From CALDSL01 sp039810245 (GTDB taxonomy: Bacteria; Chloroflexota; Anaerolineae; Anaerolineales; Anaerolineaceae): a stretch of DNA of 64,000 bases. Positions 42,514 through 51,309 of this stretch are shown one piece after another. The stretch covers positions 35,479-99,478 of the forward strand of contig JBDHWQ010000013.1 of the NCBI GenBank assembly GCA_039810245.1, given 5' to 3'. Under the pieces are notes generated by a model. That model was given only the letters and a program-made list of their open reading frames with translations, had not been told where the DNA came from and searched no databases. The position numbers and the translations under genes are program-made. How positions within the stretch are numbered: the first letter of the stretch is position 1; every line of letters starts with the position of its first letter.

Positions 42514-43671
42514 TTATCCCTGGCGCGCCTGCCAGATCTTTTCCCACGGCTCAGTCAGCAGGTTGCCCAGCACGCGGGTCTGGCCCTGCGCCGGCAGCAC
42601 GTCGCCATCCGGTTCCACGTACAGCCAGGCCTTGCCCGCGCCCTCGGGTGGAGCAATCTTCTCGGCCAGCTCCAGCGCCACCGGGTTGAAGCGCGAATAC
42701 GGTACGGGCAGGTCCCACACCAGCGTCAGCCCCAGGTTGGCGGCCATCTGCCGCACCCCGGCCAGCAAGTCACCCTGCGCGGCGTTGATCGTGCTCAGCG
42801 ACAGCACCCGGGCGCCCATCTGCGCCATGCGTTCCAGTGCGCGTGGCATTTCCACCGCATTGGCCGGGGTAACCGTCAGGTGCACGGTCACGGCCACATC
42901 TTCGGCCAGCGTATCGCGCAGCGCTTCCCACGCCTGTTCTTCCACCGGGTTAAGAAGCAGCATGATATGATCCAGCCCACTGCCCAGCAGCTCGTTCAGA
43001 TAATGCGTATCCGAAAGGCGCGAGCCGTCGGTCAGCAGCCCGGCCACCATGCCCAGCTTCTCCGCGTATGCCACCAGGCTGCACAGGTCGGGGCGCAGTG
43101 TTGGCTCGCCGCCGGTAAAGACCACGTGCGGCACGCCCGCGTTCCAGGCCTTATCCAGAATCTGCTGCCACTCTTCGGTCAACAGCTCGCGGCGCACTCG
43201 CTCGGTGGGGGTGATGCCGCGCTCACTGTCATCTGTATGATAGGTGAGGGCGCAATCCAGCCGGTAGGGCGCGGAAAGCGGCGCGGCGTAGGGGTCCACG
43301 CGCTCAAAATCCAGGTAGGTCACCGGGTCCAGGTCTTCGCTGCCGGCCAGGCTCAGCAGCCGCGCTTTCAGGCTGGCGTAGTCTGCCTCGGCCTGTTCGC
43401 GGCTCACGTGATAGCGCCGCGAGACGTCTGCCACGGCTTCCGCGTCGGCCTTGCCTTCGATCATGTAGTAGGCAAACTCGGTGGCAGTCTGGTTGAGGTG
43501 CAGTACCGTGCTGGCATTGACGATCAGCACGCCGTTTCCGTCCGGCTCCACGCGCAGGTGCAGCCGGTAGGGAGTATCGTCTTGCGGTGCCTCCTGGCGG
43601 TGGTACATGCCCGGCGGGATGGGTTTCAAAATCGGGAAAAAGCGGTTGATTAGAGATTCAAAGCGTTCCAT
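42514..43671 (-). CDS. Radical-SAM/SPASM-like protein lacking cluster cysteines
   Basis: Starting at the ATG at 43671 (ribosome site GGAG), this 385-residue protein is a paralogue of the gene just upstream. It has the same PqqD-like N-terminal domain (LRVEPDGNGVLIVNASTVLH) and the same barrel motif VPHVVFTGGEPTLRPDL. Where the paralogue has the CxxxCxxC cluster motif (ALTYRCNNICEHCYN), this protein reads ALTYHTDDSERG with no cysteine. The SPASM-region cysteines are also lost (YVEPDGDVLPAQG versus CVEPDGAVIPCQS). It should bind no cluster there and probably serves as a partner or substrate-binding subunit. The frame is intact. Confidence 0.85.
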   Translation of the reverse strand: MERFESLINRFFPILKPIPPGMYHRQEAPQDDTPYRLHLRVEPDGNGVLIVNASTVLHLNQTATEFAYYMIEGKADAEAVADVSRRYHVSREQAEADYASLKARLLSLAGSEDLDPVTYLDFERVDPYAAPLSAPYRLDCALTYHTDDSERGITPTERVRRELLTEEWQQILDKAWNAGVPHVVFTGGEPTLRPDLCSLVAYAEKLGMVAGLLTDGSRLSDTHYLNELLGSGLDHIMLLLNPVEEQAWEALRDTLAEDVAVTVHLTVTPANAVEMPRALERMAQMGARVLSLSTINAAQGDLLAGVRQMAANLGLTLVWDLPVPYSRFNPVALELAEKIAPPEGAGKAWLYVEPDGDVLPAQGQTRVLGNLLTEPWEKIWQARQG

Positions 43672-43690
43672 GATCATGTCTCCAATCCCG

Positions 43691-45076
43691 TCATAACGGG
43701 TGCACAGCTGTAACCGGTGGTGCGCCAGCCGCCCGCGCCAGGGGGCAGCCGCCGCCACATTCGTTGATCAGCGCGCAGCTCGCGCATTCTTCTGGCAGCC
43801 CCTTGCGCTCGCGCAGGCTGACCGCCAGCTCGTGGTTCCAGATGCTCTCCCAATCGTCATCCAGCAGGCTGCCGAGCGGCTGGTAGTACGACTGGCACGG
43901 GATCACCGCGCCGTCAGGCTCGACGCACATGTTGTACAGCGCCGCTGAGCAGCCTTTAACACCCAGGTCGAGCAGCACCGGGTCGAAATGGCAGTACTGC
44001 GTGGGCGTGTACCAGATCAGCCGCTGATGGTTCTGGCCGGTCATCTCGCGTGCGATCTCCAACAGCGGCGGCAGGCTCTCTTCCGCCAGCCCGCTGCCTA
44101 CCGTCAGTCCCTTACCCGAGTAGATCAGCGCGTTCAGCCCCACAGTCGGCACGCCTTCTGCCGCCAGGAATGCCAGCGTCTCGCGCAGGTACGGGCTGTT
44201 GATCTGCAGCAGGGTGGTGTTGGTCATCACGTACAGCCGCGTTTTCAGCACGTTGCGCAGCCCGGCCAGGGTGTCATCCCACGCGCCACGCGCGCTGACC
44301 ATGTCATCGTGAATGCGCGCGTCGTGCGATTCGAGCGTGATCTGCGCGTGGTCCAGCCCGGCATCCACCAGCATTTGCACAAAGGCCGGGTCTTTCAGTC
44401 TGCGTCCGTTGGTGTTGATGCCGGTGATCTGCCCGTTGCGCTCAGCGTGGGCGATCAATTCCGGCAGGTCTGGCCGCAGCGTCGGCTCGCCGCCGGTGAA
44501 CACCACGTGCGGTATACCCACTTCCCAGGTGCGGTCGAGGATGCGCTTCCATTCGTCCGTGCTCAGCTCGGGGTGGCTGCGTGGGCGCGCGTTATAGCAG
44601 TGCTCGCAAATGTTGTTACAGCGGTAGGTCAACGCCAGGTCCATGCGGTACGGCGCCGATGGCCGCGCGCTGAACGGAGCCAGCGTTTCCAGCTCCAGTT
44701 CGCAGATTGGGCAAGCGCCGTCCGGGCGCACCAGCTCGTCGAGCTGCGCGCCAAACGCGGCCAGGTCGCGCTGCGCTTCGCCCGCCGAAACCTGGTACAG
44801 GCGGCGCAGGGATGCCACCGCCTGCGTCTGCGGCGTCTGGCGCAGCAGCAGGTAAGCCATGTGCGCCGCGGTGGGGTTCAGGTGAAAAGCCCGCGCCGCG
44901 TTGACCAGCAGCAGCCCATGTCCATCGGCTTCGAGGCGCAGGTGCACGCGGCTCTTTTCCGCGCCGTTCTCGCGTTGGAAGTGGTATACCCCGGCGGCGG
45001 GCAGCGCCGGCTCACCCTGGGGTGGGCCGGCCCACGCTGCCAGCCGGGTTTTGAGTTGGGTTAGAACACCCATCAT
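43691..45076 (-). CDS. Radical SAM/SPASM peptide-maturase-like protein with PqqD-like domain
   Basis: This 461-residue protein has three parts. Residues about 30-120 form a PqqD/RRE-like domain that in RiPP enzymes binds substrate peptides (LRLEADGHGLLLVNAARAFH). A radical SAM barrel carries CNNICEHC (CxxxCxxC) and the SAM-binding GGEP. A SPASM-like end holds many cysteines (CSAALYNMCVEPDGAVIPC, then CASCALINECGGGCPLA) for auxiliary clusters. It begins 12 nt after the Cys-tailed DUF2207 gene. SPASM enzymes modify peptides or proteins. Here the adjacent Cys-Ala tail is the obvious candidate target (inference). Confidence 0.9.
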   Translation of the reverse strand: MMGVLTQLKTRLAAWAGPPQGEPALPAAGVYHFQRENGAEKSRVHLRLEADGHGLLLVNAARAFHLNPTAAHMAYLLLRQTPQTQAVASLRRLYQVSAGEAQRDLAAFGAQLDELVRPDGACPICELELETLAPFSARPSAPYRMDLALTYRCNNICEHCYNARPRSHPELSTDEWKRILDRTWEVGIPHVVFTGGEPTLRPDLPELIAHAERNGQITGINTNGRRLKDPAFVQMLVDAGLDHAQITLESHDARIHDDMVSARGAWDDTLAGLRNVLKTRLYVMTNTTLLQINSPYLRETLAFLAAEGVPTVGLNALIYSGKGLTVGSGLAEESLPPLLEIAREMTGQNHQRLIWYTPTQYCHFDPVLLDLGVKGCSAALYNMCVEPDGAVIPCQSYYQPLGSLLDDDWESIWNHELAVSLRERKGLPEECASCALINECGGGCPLARAAGAPPVTAVHPL

Positions 45077-45088
45077 ACGGTTTCCATT

Positions 45089-46783
45089 CTAGCGGCCGCC
45101 GCCGGCGCACGCGCAGGCGCAGCCCGCGCAGGCGCACGCGCACGCGCAGGAACCGCCGCCGCCTCCGCCGCGGTATGAGCTTTTACTCGGCGGCGGGGGT
45201 GGGTTAGTTACCGTGCTCACGGCGCCGGTGAACGCGCCCACGTCACCGATCACGCCCGCGGCAAAGGTCTGCACGCCGTTGACCATCGAGGCGGCGAAGT
45301 CCGCGCCCGGCAGGGTCGGCATGGAGATACTGCCGCCACCGCCGCTGGATCCGCTGCCCGCCGGCCGCGCTGAAGCCGAGCCAATACCACCGCTGCCGGC
45401 GCTGCTGGTGCTGGTGTGATAGGATGGATCCCAGTTGCCCCACCAGCGCGGCAGGAATACCGGTCCGCTGCCAAAAGTTTCGCGCGTGCGACCGGTGTAG
45501 TCCTTGTCCAGCATCGTCCAGCCCATATATTCGTCGAACATCTGGCTTTTCATCTCGGGCGTACCCGCGGCTTCCACCTGTGCCCAGGCCTGCTTCATGA
45601 TGTTCTCATAATAGGCCACGGTCTCTTTGCGGCTGAAACCGCGCATCTTTTCGGTGACGGATTTGACCAGCCCCACGGTCACATCTTGCAGCTTCTTACG
45701 CCGCCGTTTCGCATCCTCATCCGTGAAGGCCGCCAGGAAGTCTTTTTCGTATTCGTGCAGGCTTTCCGTCGCGCCTGTTAATCCCTCGATCTTTACCGGT
45801 TCGCGGCTCACAACACGCGCGGCGCCTTTTTTCACCACCGAGAACAGGATCATGGTCATCACGCGGTCTATGGGCTGTTCCATCAGCACTGCCGCTTCCA
45901 CCGCGGTCAGCCCGCGCTTGATGCCGTGGCCTTCGATGGAGATTTTGGGCGGCAGGTATTTGAGCTTGCGCCTGCGGCTGGCGATACCGCCAAAGACGAT
46001 GGCGCCTACCCAGAACAGGCCGAACGCACCGCAGCATAGATACCCGCTCACGTCGCCCGAAATATCAATGGAGCGTGTAGGCGCGGCCACGACCGCGGTT
46101 TCCGGCACAGCCGAAGCCGGGAAGCTGGCCCCAAAGATATATTCGCTGGAGCTATCCGCGTCCGTCGACTGCCAGTGATAAATGATGCGCCCATCCTGGG
46201 TAAAGCTCGATTCGGGTGTATCGCTGCCCGGCCAGTTGCGCGGCGGGAAGTAGCGCGGCTGGTCCTGGTTCAACCCTGGCGGCAGGATCAGCGTGACCGC
46301 CATATCGGTGTTGCCCTGCACGTACTGCGAGCCGAAGTAGTTGGGCGAGAATTGGAAGCTGACGTAATTCGGGTCGTCGCCGGTGGCCGGGTTGAGCATA
46401 TTGCGGATCACCGGCACCCACACGTGCACGCGCCCCGAGCGCCCGGGCTGGATGGAATTGGCCCCCAGCCCCAGCGCCACGCCGTGATCTACGTAGCTGG
46501 AACGCTCGATATCCGTGATTGGTTTGCCGTCCACCTCGGCCTGGATGCTTCCCAGGTCGTAGTCTTCGTTCGGCAGCCCAATATCCACGAAATCGATCAC
46601 ATGCCCCCCGGCAGTATTGGTGAAGTCATAGGTATACTCGACCGATGCCGTGCCATCCTGGTTGACGTAAAAATTCACATCCACACGGTCTACGCGGAAC
46701 AGGTAATCCTGCGCGTAAACCGGCGTGACTACCAGTGCAAGCACAGCAATCAGCGCGATCAGACTGAACAGCCTTTGTTTCAT
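45089..46783 (-). CDS. DUF2207-like secreted/membrane protein with a C-terminal (Cys-Ala)n tail
   Basis: The 564-residue protein begins with a signal peptide (LIALIAVLALVVTPVYAQ) and a DUF2207-type extracellular beta domain (VDRVDVNFYVNQDGTASVEY). One membrane segment follows near residue 255 (GYLCCGAFGLFWVGAIVFGG), then a cytoplasmic region (RGLTAVEAAVLMEQPIDRVM) and a Gly/Ser/Pro-rich stretch. The last 30 residues hold a poly-Gly run, then CACACACAGCACACA (codons 45148-45104) and GGGR. These seven cysteines alternate with Ala, with one Gly break. Predicted topology puts the tail in the cytoplasm, where the adjacent radical SAM enzymes act. Ribosome site GGAGGGAACCGA. Confidence 0.85.
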   Translation of the reverse strand: MKQRLFSLIALIAVLALVVTPVYAQDYLFRVDRVDVNFYVNQDGTASVEYTYDFTNTAGGHVIDFVDIGLPNEDYDLGSIQAEVDGKPITDIERSSYVDHGVALGLGANSIQPGRSGRVHVWVPVIRNMLNPATGDDPNYVSFQFSPNYFGSQYVQGNTDMAVTLILPPGLNQDQPRYFPPRNWPGSDTPESSFTQDGRIIYHWQSTDADSSSEYIFGASFPASAVPETAVVAAPTRSIDISGDVSGYLCCGAFGLFWVGAIVFGGIASRRRKLKYLPPKISIEGHGIKRGLTAVEAAVLMEQPIDRVMTMILFSVVKKGAARVVSREPVKIEGLTGATESLHEYEKDFLAAFTDEDAKRRRKKLQDVTVGLVKSVTEKMRGFSRKETVAYYENIMKQAWAQVEAAGTPEMKSQMFDEYMGWTMLDKDYTGRTRETFGSGPVFLPRWWGNWDPSYHTSTSSAGSGGIGSASARPAGSGSSGGGGSISMPTLPGADFAASMVNGVQTFAAGVIGDVGAFTGAVSTVTNPPPPPSKSSYRGGGGGGSCACACACAGCACACAGGGR

Positions 46784-46816
46784 TCGGTTCCCTCCGTGAA
46801 ATGCAGGCTCAGGCCT

Positions 46817-47173
46817 CTACCACTTGGGTTCTTCGGTGAGCTGGTACGTTGTTTTGCAATATGGGCAGGTCACCACAGGCGCCCCCGCCACCATGGTGAT
46901 ATCCTTCGGCGAGAGCGTGCCCCCGCACGCCTTGCACTTGATCGTGTCCATTTCTACGTTGCCAGGCAGGTCCACCTGGTAGGTGATCTGTGGCGCGGGC
47001 GCGGGTTTGCGCGCCGCCCAGAAGATCAACGCCAGCCCGATGCCGACCGAAACCAGGCCAACAAAGACCCAACCGATCGAGCCATTGGGGCTGAACGCGC
47101 CCCAGATGAACAGGATGCCGAAGAAGATCGTAATCGCGGCCACAATGTAGGCGATAATCTTTCCAGCGCTCAT
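46817..47173 (-). CDS. Small membrane protein with C-terminal zinc ribbon, first gene of the radical SAM operon
   Basis: From the ATG at 47173 (ribosome site GGAGGAAATTT) it has 118 residues. Two membrane helices (IIAYIVAAITIFFGILFIWG and GWVFVGLVSVGIGLALIFWA) precede a four-Cys zinc ribbon: IKCKACGGTLSPKDI then VTCPYCKTTYQLTEEP. The function is unknown. It lies 33 nt upstream of the DUF2207 gene in the same direction and may be a membrane partner or adaptor of that protein. Confidence 0.8.
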   Translation of the reverse strand: MSAGKIIAYIVAAITIFFGILFIWGAFSPNGSIGWVFVGLVSVGIGLALIFWAARKPAPAPQITYQVDLPGNVEMDTIKCKACGGTLSPKDITMVAGAPVVTCPYCKTTYQLTEEPKW

Positions 47174-47462
47174 AAATTTCCTCCGTATCCGGGATTTATA
47201 TTGTGATGAGGGCTGTGCGGGCAATCCAGATCCCGCCCCCTCACGCATTCATCTCACAGGAACAGCCGGTACCCGGCCGCCAGTAGTTAAGTTTAGCATG
47301 TTGTGAATACCCGTACAATCATGTCATATGTAAGAAAAAGACGTGTAATCTCCCCCCGTTTTTACATCGGTTTTTTATTCTTTGCGCTCTTCGCGCGCCC
47401 TTCGCGTTCTTTGCGATTTAAGATTTTGTTTGAGAATCGATGGACCGGCTTTTTATTGGATA

Positions 47463-47468
47463 TATAAT
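47463..47468 (+). promoter_or_regulatory. -10 box of ligA implying a leaderless mRNA
   Basis: TATAAT lies exactly 7 nt before the ATG at 47476, and no ribosome site can fit between. Transcription would start at or next to the start codon. Confidence 0.6.
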
Positions 47469-47475
47469 TCTCTCT

Positions 47476-49506
47476 ATGGACGAACAATCTCTCCGCACCG
47501 AACTGGACCAACTGCGCCGCGATATTCATTTCCACAACTATCGCTATCATGTGCTTGACCAGCCGCTCATCTCCGACTATGAGTACGACCAGCTTCTGCT
47601 GCGCCTGCGCGCAATTGAAACCGAGCACCCCGATTGGATTACGTCCGACTCGCCCACCCAGCGCGCCGGGGCGCAGGTCTCCGAGAAGTTCCAGAAGGTG
47701 CGCCACCCGGCGTCCATCCTCAGCCTGGCCAACGCCTTTGACGCCAACGGCGTGCGCGCCTGGTACGACCGCCTGCTGCGCGTAGATGAGCGCGTGGCCC
47801 ACACCGGTTTTGTCCTCGAACCAAAAATCGACGGCCTGACCGTGGTGCTGCATTACCGCGACGGCCGCTATACTCTGGGCGCCACGCGCGGTGATGGTGT
47901 GGTGGGCGAAGATATCACCCCCAACATTCGCACCATCCGCGCCGTGCCCATGCACATCCCGGTTGACCCCCGCGGTCCGCAGCCCCCATCCTACCTGGCG
48001 GTGCGCGGCGAAGTTTTCATGAACATTCGCGACTTCGAAGCGCTGAACCAGCGCCTGGTCGAAGCCGGCAAGCAGACCTATCTCAATCCGCGCAACACCG
48101 CCGCTGGCTCGCTGCGCCAGCTCGACCCCGCGCTCACCGCTACCCGCCCGCTCACCCTGCTGTGCTATTCAGTTGTCGCCGCCGAGGGCACGCTGCCCTT
48201 CCGCCGCCAGTGGGAACTGTTAGAGTACCTCAAGGGGCTGGGTTTCCCGGTGGCAAGAATGGCCGAATACCAGCCCGATATCGAATCGGTGCTGGCGGCG
48301 CTGTCCAAATGGCAGGAGCTGCGCGAGCACCTGCCTTTTGAAGCGGATGGCGTGGTGATCAAGGTGGACGACCTGCGCCTGGCCGCCGATCTGGGCACGG
48401 TGGGCAAAGATCCGCGCGGTGCGCTGGCGCTCAAGTACCCGGCGCGCGAGATGACTACCGTGCTGCGCAATTCCGGCGTCAACGTTGGCCGCACCGGCGT
48501 GCTCACGCCCTATGCCGTGCTCGACCCGGTCGAGATCGGCGGCGTGATCGTGCGCCAGGCCACCCTGCATAACTTCGATTACATTGCCGAGAAGGACATC
48601 CGCATCGGTGACCGCGTGCTGGTCAAGCGCTCGGGCGATGTGATCCCCTACGTGATCGGCCCCATCGTCGAGCTGCGCACCGGGAGTGAGATCATTATCC
48701 AACCCCCGGCGGTGTGCCCGTCCTGCGGCCAGGCGGTGGAAAAAGTGCCGGGTGAGGTGTTCTGGTTCTGCGTCAACTCCGCCTGCCCTGAACAACTGGT
48801 GCGCAACCTGGAGCATTTCGTCTCGCGCGGCGCGATGGATATTATCGGCATGGGCATTCGCATTGTGGACCAGTTGGTGGAAGCCGGCCTGGTGAAGGAC
48901 ATCGCCGACCTGTACACACTGCAACGCGAACAGTTGCTCGAGCTGGAAGGCTTTGCCGAGAAAAAAGCCGATAATCTGCTGGCCAGTATCGCCGCGTCGA
49001 AGAATCGCCCGCTGGCGCGGCTGATCAACGCCCTGGGGATTCGCGGGGTGGGCGAAGTTACTGCCGTAGATATGGCCGCGCAATTCTCCGACCTGGACGC
49101 GCTCGCGCACGCCACGCTGGGCGAGCTGCAAGCCATGGAAGGCATTGGGCCTAACACCGCGCAGGCCATCGTCGACTGGTTTGCGCGGGAGGGCAATCAG
49201 ACTGTGTTGACCAAGCTCAAGGCCGCTGGTGTATGGCCGGTCAGTGAAGCGCGCGCGCCATCCGGCCCGCAGCCCTTTGCCGGCATGACCTTCGTAGTCA
49301 CTGGCACGCTACCCACTCTCTCGCGCGAGCAGGCCAAGGAGTTCATCCAATCGCGCGGCGGCAAGGTGATCGACAGCGTCAGCAAGAAGACCAGCTACCT
49401 GGTGCTGGGCGAAGCCCCCGGTTCCAAATTTGACAAGGCGCGCGAATTGGGTGTGCCCATCATCGACGAGGCCAGGCTGCGAACCCTGGCCGGCGAAGAG
49501 GCTTGA
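47476..49506 (+). CDS. ligA: NAD-dependent DNA ligase LigA
   Basis: I begin at the ATG at 47476, giving 676 residues, the normal LigA size; the frame upstream contains the promoter. The adenylation domain carries EPKIDGLTVV with the catalytic Lys, after the NAD-binding Ia region. The OB-fold, the four-Cys zinc finger (CPSCGQAVEKVPG...CVNSACPEQ), helix-hairpin-helix repeats (LEGFAEKKADNLLASI, MEGIGPNTAQAIVDWF) and a BRCT domain (FAGMTFVVTGTLPTLSREQA) follow in the usual order. It seals nicks in replication and repair. It heads a run with the RlmI-like gene 5 nt downstream. Confidence 0.97.
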   Translation: MDEQSLRTELDQLRRDIHFHNYRYHVLDQPLISDYEYDQLLLRLRAIETEHPDWITSDSPTQRAGAQVSEKFQKVRHPASILSLANAFDANGVRAWYDRLLRVDERVAHTGFVLEPKIDGLTVVLHYRDGRYTLGATRGDGVVGEDITPNIRTIRAVPMHIPVDPRGPQPPSYLAVRGEVFMNIRDFEALNQRLVEAGKQTYLNPRNTAAGSLRQLDPALTATRPLTLLCYSVVAAEGTLPFRRQWELLEYLKGLGFPVARMAEYQPDIESVLAALSKWQELREHLPFEADGVVIKVDDLRLAADLGTVGKDPRGALALKYPAREMTTVLRNSGVNVGRTGVLTPYAVLDPVEIGGVIVRQATLHNFDYIAEKDIRIGDRVLVKRSGDVIPYVIGPIVELRTGSEIIIQPPAVCPSCGQAVEKVPGEVFWFCVNSACPEQLVRNLEHFVSRGAMDIIGMGIRIVDQLVEAGLVKDIADLYTLQREQLLELEGFAEKKADNLLASIAASKNRPLARLINALGIRGVGEVTAVDMAAQFSDLDALAHATLGELQAMEGIGPNTAQAIVDWFAREGNQTVLTKLKAAGVWPVSEARAPSGPQPFAGMTFVVTGTLPTLSREQAKEFIQSRGGKVIDSVSKKTSYLVLGEAPGSKFDKARELGVPIIDEARLRTLAGEEA

Positions 49507-49511
49507 CGCGC

Positions 49512-50711
49512 ATGCCTGCCACCATCGTCCTTAAGCCCGGTCGTGAGCGCTCGCTGCTGCAAAAGCATCCCTGGGTCTTTTCCGGCGCGCTTGCGCGTGT
49601 GGACGGTGATCCCCAGCCTGGTGACACCGTCGAAGTTTGCGCGGCCGGTGGAGACTTTCTGGCATGGGCATCCTACAATCCGCACTCCAACATCCGTGCG
49701 CGCATCTGGTCCTGGAAGCGCGAGGATGTTCCCGGCCCGGACCTTTTACGAGCGCGTCTAACCGCCGCGCTGGCGCTGCGCAAGGCACTGGTGCCTTCCG
49801 CCGAAACCAGTGCCCTGCGCCTGGTGCATGCTGAATCAGACGGCCTGCCGGGTTTCATCGTTGACCGTTATAACGACACCCTGGTGGTGCAGTGCCTCAC
49901 CGCCGGCGCGGATGCCTGGCGCGATGCTTTCGTGGTTATGCTGGTCGAGCAGACCGGCGCGGCTGCCGTTTATGAGCGCTCCGATGTGGATGTGCGCGCG
50001 CTGGAAGGGCTGCCCGAGCGCACCGGCGCGCTGTATGGCCCGCCACCGGGTGGCGCCATCACCATCCAGGAGAACGGGCTTTCGTTCCTGGTGGATATCG
50101 CCCGGGGTCATAAAACCGGCTTTTACCTCGACCAGCGCCGCAACCGCCAGCGCGTGCGTGAGCTGGTGGCCGGGCGCAGCCTGCTCAACTGCTTCTCCTA
50201 TTCGGGCGGCTTCTCTGTTTATGCTTTGGCCGGTGGCGCAAGTGACGTGCTTTCAGTCGACAGTTCCGCCGCGGCGCTGGATTTGGGCCGCCGAAACATG
50301 GACGCCAATCGCCTGCCCGCGGAGCGTGCCGAATGGCTGGAAGAAGACGTGTTCCACACCCTGCGCAGGCTGCGCGACCGCGCCCGCAGCTTTGACGCCA
50401 TCATCCTCGACCCGCCCAAGTTCGCCCCCACCGCCGCCCAGGCCGAGCGCGCCGCGCGCGGCTATAAAGACATCAACCTGCTGGCATTCAAGCTGCTGCG
50501 CCCTGGCGGGCTGCTTTTCACCTTTTCGTGCTCGGGTGGTGTTTCGGCCGAGCTGTTCCAGAAGATCGTTGCCGGGGCAGCGCTGGACGCCGGGGTGCAG
50601 GCTCGCGTAGTCGAGCGATTGGAGCAGGCCCCCGATCACCCGGTGGCGCTGAACTTCCCTGAAGGCGCGTATCTCAAGGGGCTGGTGGTAGAAGTCGCGG
50701 GAGCAGGGTAA
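49512..50711 (+). CDS. rlmI: RlmI-like 23S rRNA cytosine methyltransferase
   Basis: The 399-residue protein has an N-terminal PUA domain (GRERSLLQKHPWVFSGALA), an EEHEE linker domain (GLPGFIVDRYNDTLVVQCL) and a Rossmann methyltransferase domain. The latter shows FSYSGGFSVYALAGGASDV, a catalytic-type DPPKFAPTAAQ motif and LLFTFSCSGGVS. This is the layout of RlmI (YccW), which makes 5-methylcytosine in 23S rRNA. The exact rRNA position is not provable from sequence. I use the ATG at 49512, 5 nt after ligA; a TTG at 49503 is in frame. Confidence 0.85.
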   Translation: MPATIVLKPGRERSLLQKHPWVFSGALARVDGDPQPGDTVEVCAAGGDFLAWASYNPHSNIRARIWSWKREDVPGPDLLRARLTAALALRKALVPSAETSALRLVHAESDGLPGFIVDRYNDTLVVQCLTAGADAWRDAFVVMLVEQTGAAAVYERSDVDVRALEGLPERTGALYGPPPGGAITIQENGLSFLVDIARGHKTGFYLDQRRNRQRVRELVAGRSLLNCFSYSGGFSVYALAGGASDVLSVDSSAAALDLGRRNMDANRLPAERAEWLEEDVFHTLRRLRDRARSFDAIILDPPKFAPTAAQAERAARGYKDINLLAFKLLRPGGLLFTFSCSGGVSAELFQKIVAGAALDAGVQARVVERLEQAPDHPVALNFPEGAYLKGLVVEVAGAG

Positions 50712-50715
50712 TACG

Positions 50716-51309
50716 ATGCCCGCCGGAACGTTGATCATGCTCAATGGAGCGTCCAGTTCCGGCAAAACCACGTTGCTGGAAGCGCTGCAGGAAACGCTGG
50801 AAGAGCCGTTCTTAAACGCAGGGCTGGATACGTTCCTGTTCATGCTCCCCGACCGCTGGTTGGAGCGCCCGCGTTGGGATGATGTGCTGGGGCTGGCGGA
50901 TCACGCCGGCGCGCAGGGACATACCCTGGTGAGCGGCATGCACCAGGCCATCCTGGCGCTGCTGCTGGCCGGGAACAATGTGCTGGCCGATCACGTGCTG
51001 GTAGAACCGCGCTGGCTGCGGGAATGCGCCCGGCTGTTTGCCGGGCAGCGCGCTTACCTGGTAGGCGTGCGCTGCCCATTGGACGTGCTCGAACAGCGCG
51101 AGCGTAGCCGTAAGAATCGAACCCTGGGCCAGGCGCGACAGCAATTCGAGGCCGTCCATGCCCAGGCGGTGTACGACCTGGAAGTGCGCACCGACCGCGA
51201 TTCCCCGCAGGAATGCGCGCGTCAGGTGCAGTCCATGCTCCAGTGCGGCCTGCTGCCGCGCGCCTTTTCGATCCTCAATCAGCGGATGGAAGATAGCCAT
51301 GCAATATGA
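50716..51309 (+). CDS. Chloramphenicol phosphotransferase-like P-loop kinase
   Basis: The 197-residue protein has the P-loop LNGASSSGKTTLLEAL near its start and the CPT-family blocks FMLPDRWLERPRW, GMHQAILALLLAGNNVLADH and VGVRCPLDVLEQRERSR. CPT of Streptomyces phosphorylates chloramphenicol, but most members have unknown substrates, so resistance should not be assumed. It follows the RlmI-like gene by 4 nt, and its end overlaps the next start by 11 nt, indicating an operon with the pyruvate-kinase-like gene. Confidence 0.85.
   Translation: MPAGTLIMLNGASSSGKTTLLEALQETLEEPFLNAGLDTFLFMLPDRWLERPRWDDVLGLADHAGAQGHTLVSGMHQAILALLLAGNNVLADHVLVEPRWLRECARLFAGQRAYLVGVRCPLDVLEQRERSRKNRTLGQARQQFEAVHAQAVYDLEVRTDRDSPQECARQVQSMLQCGLLPRAFSILNQRMEDSHAI

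Noticed and set aside
47330..47430. String of TTCGCG/TTTGCG words before ligA as a regulatory element
   Set aside because: It looks like simple degenerate repetition (CTTTGCGCTCTTCGCG type) seen in many genomes; no specific function can be supported.
50716..51309. Chloramphenicol resistance gene
   Set aside because: The fold matches CPT, but most relatives have other or unknown substrates and there is no resistance context.
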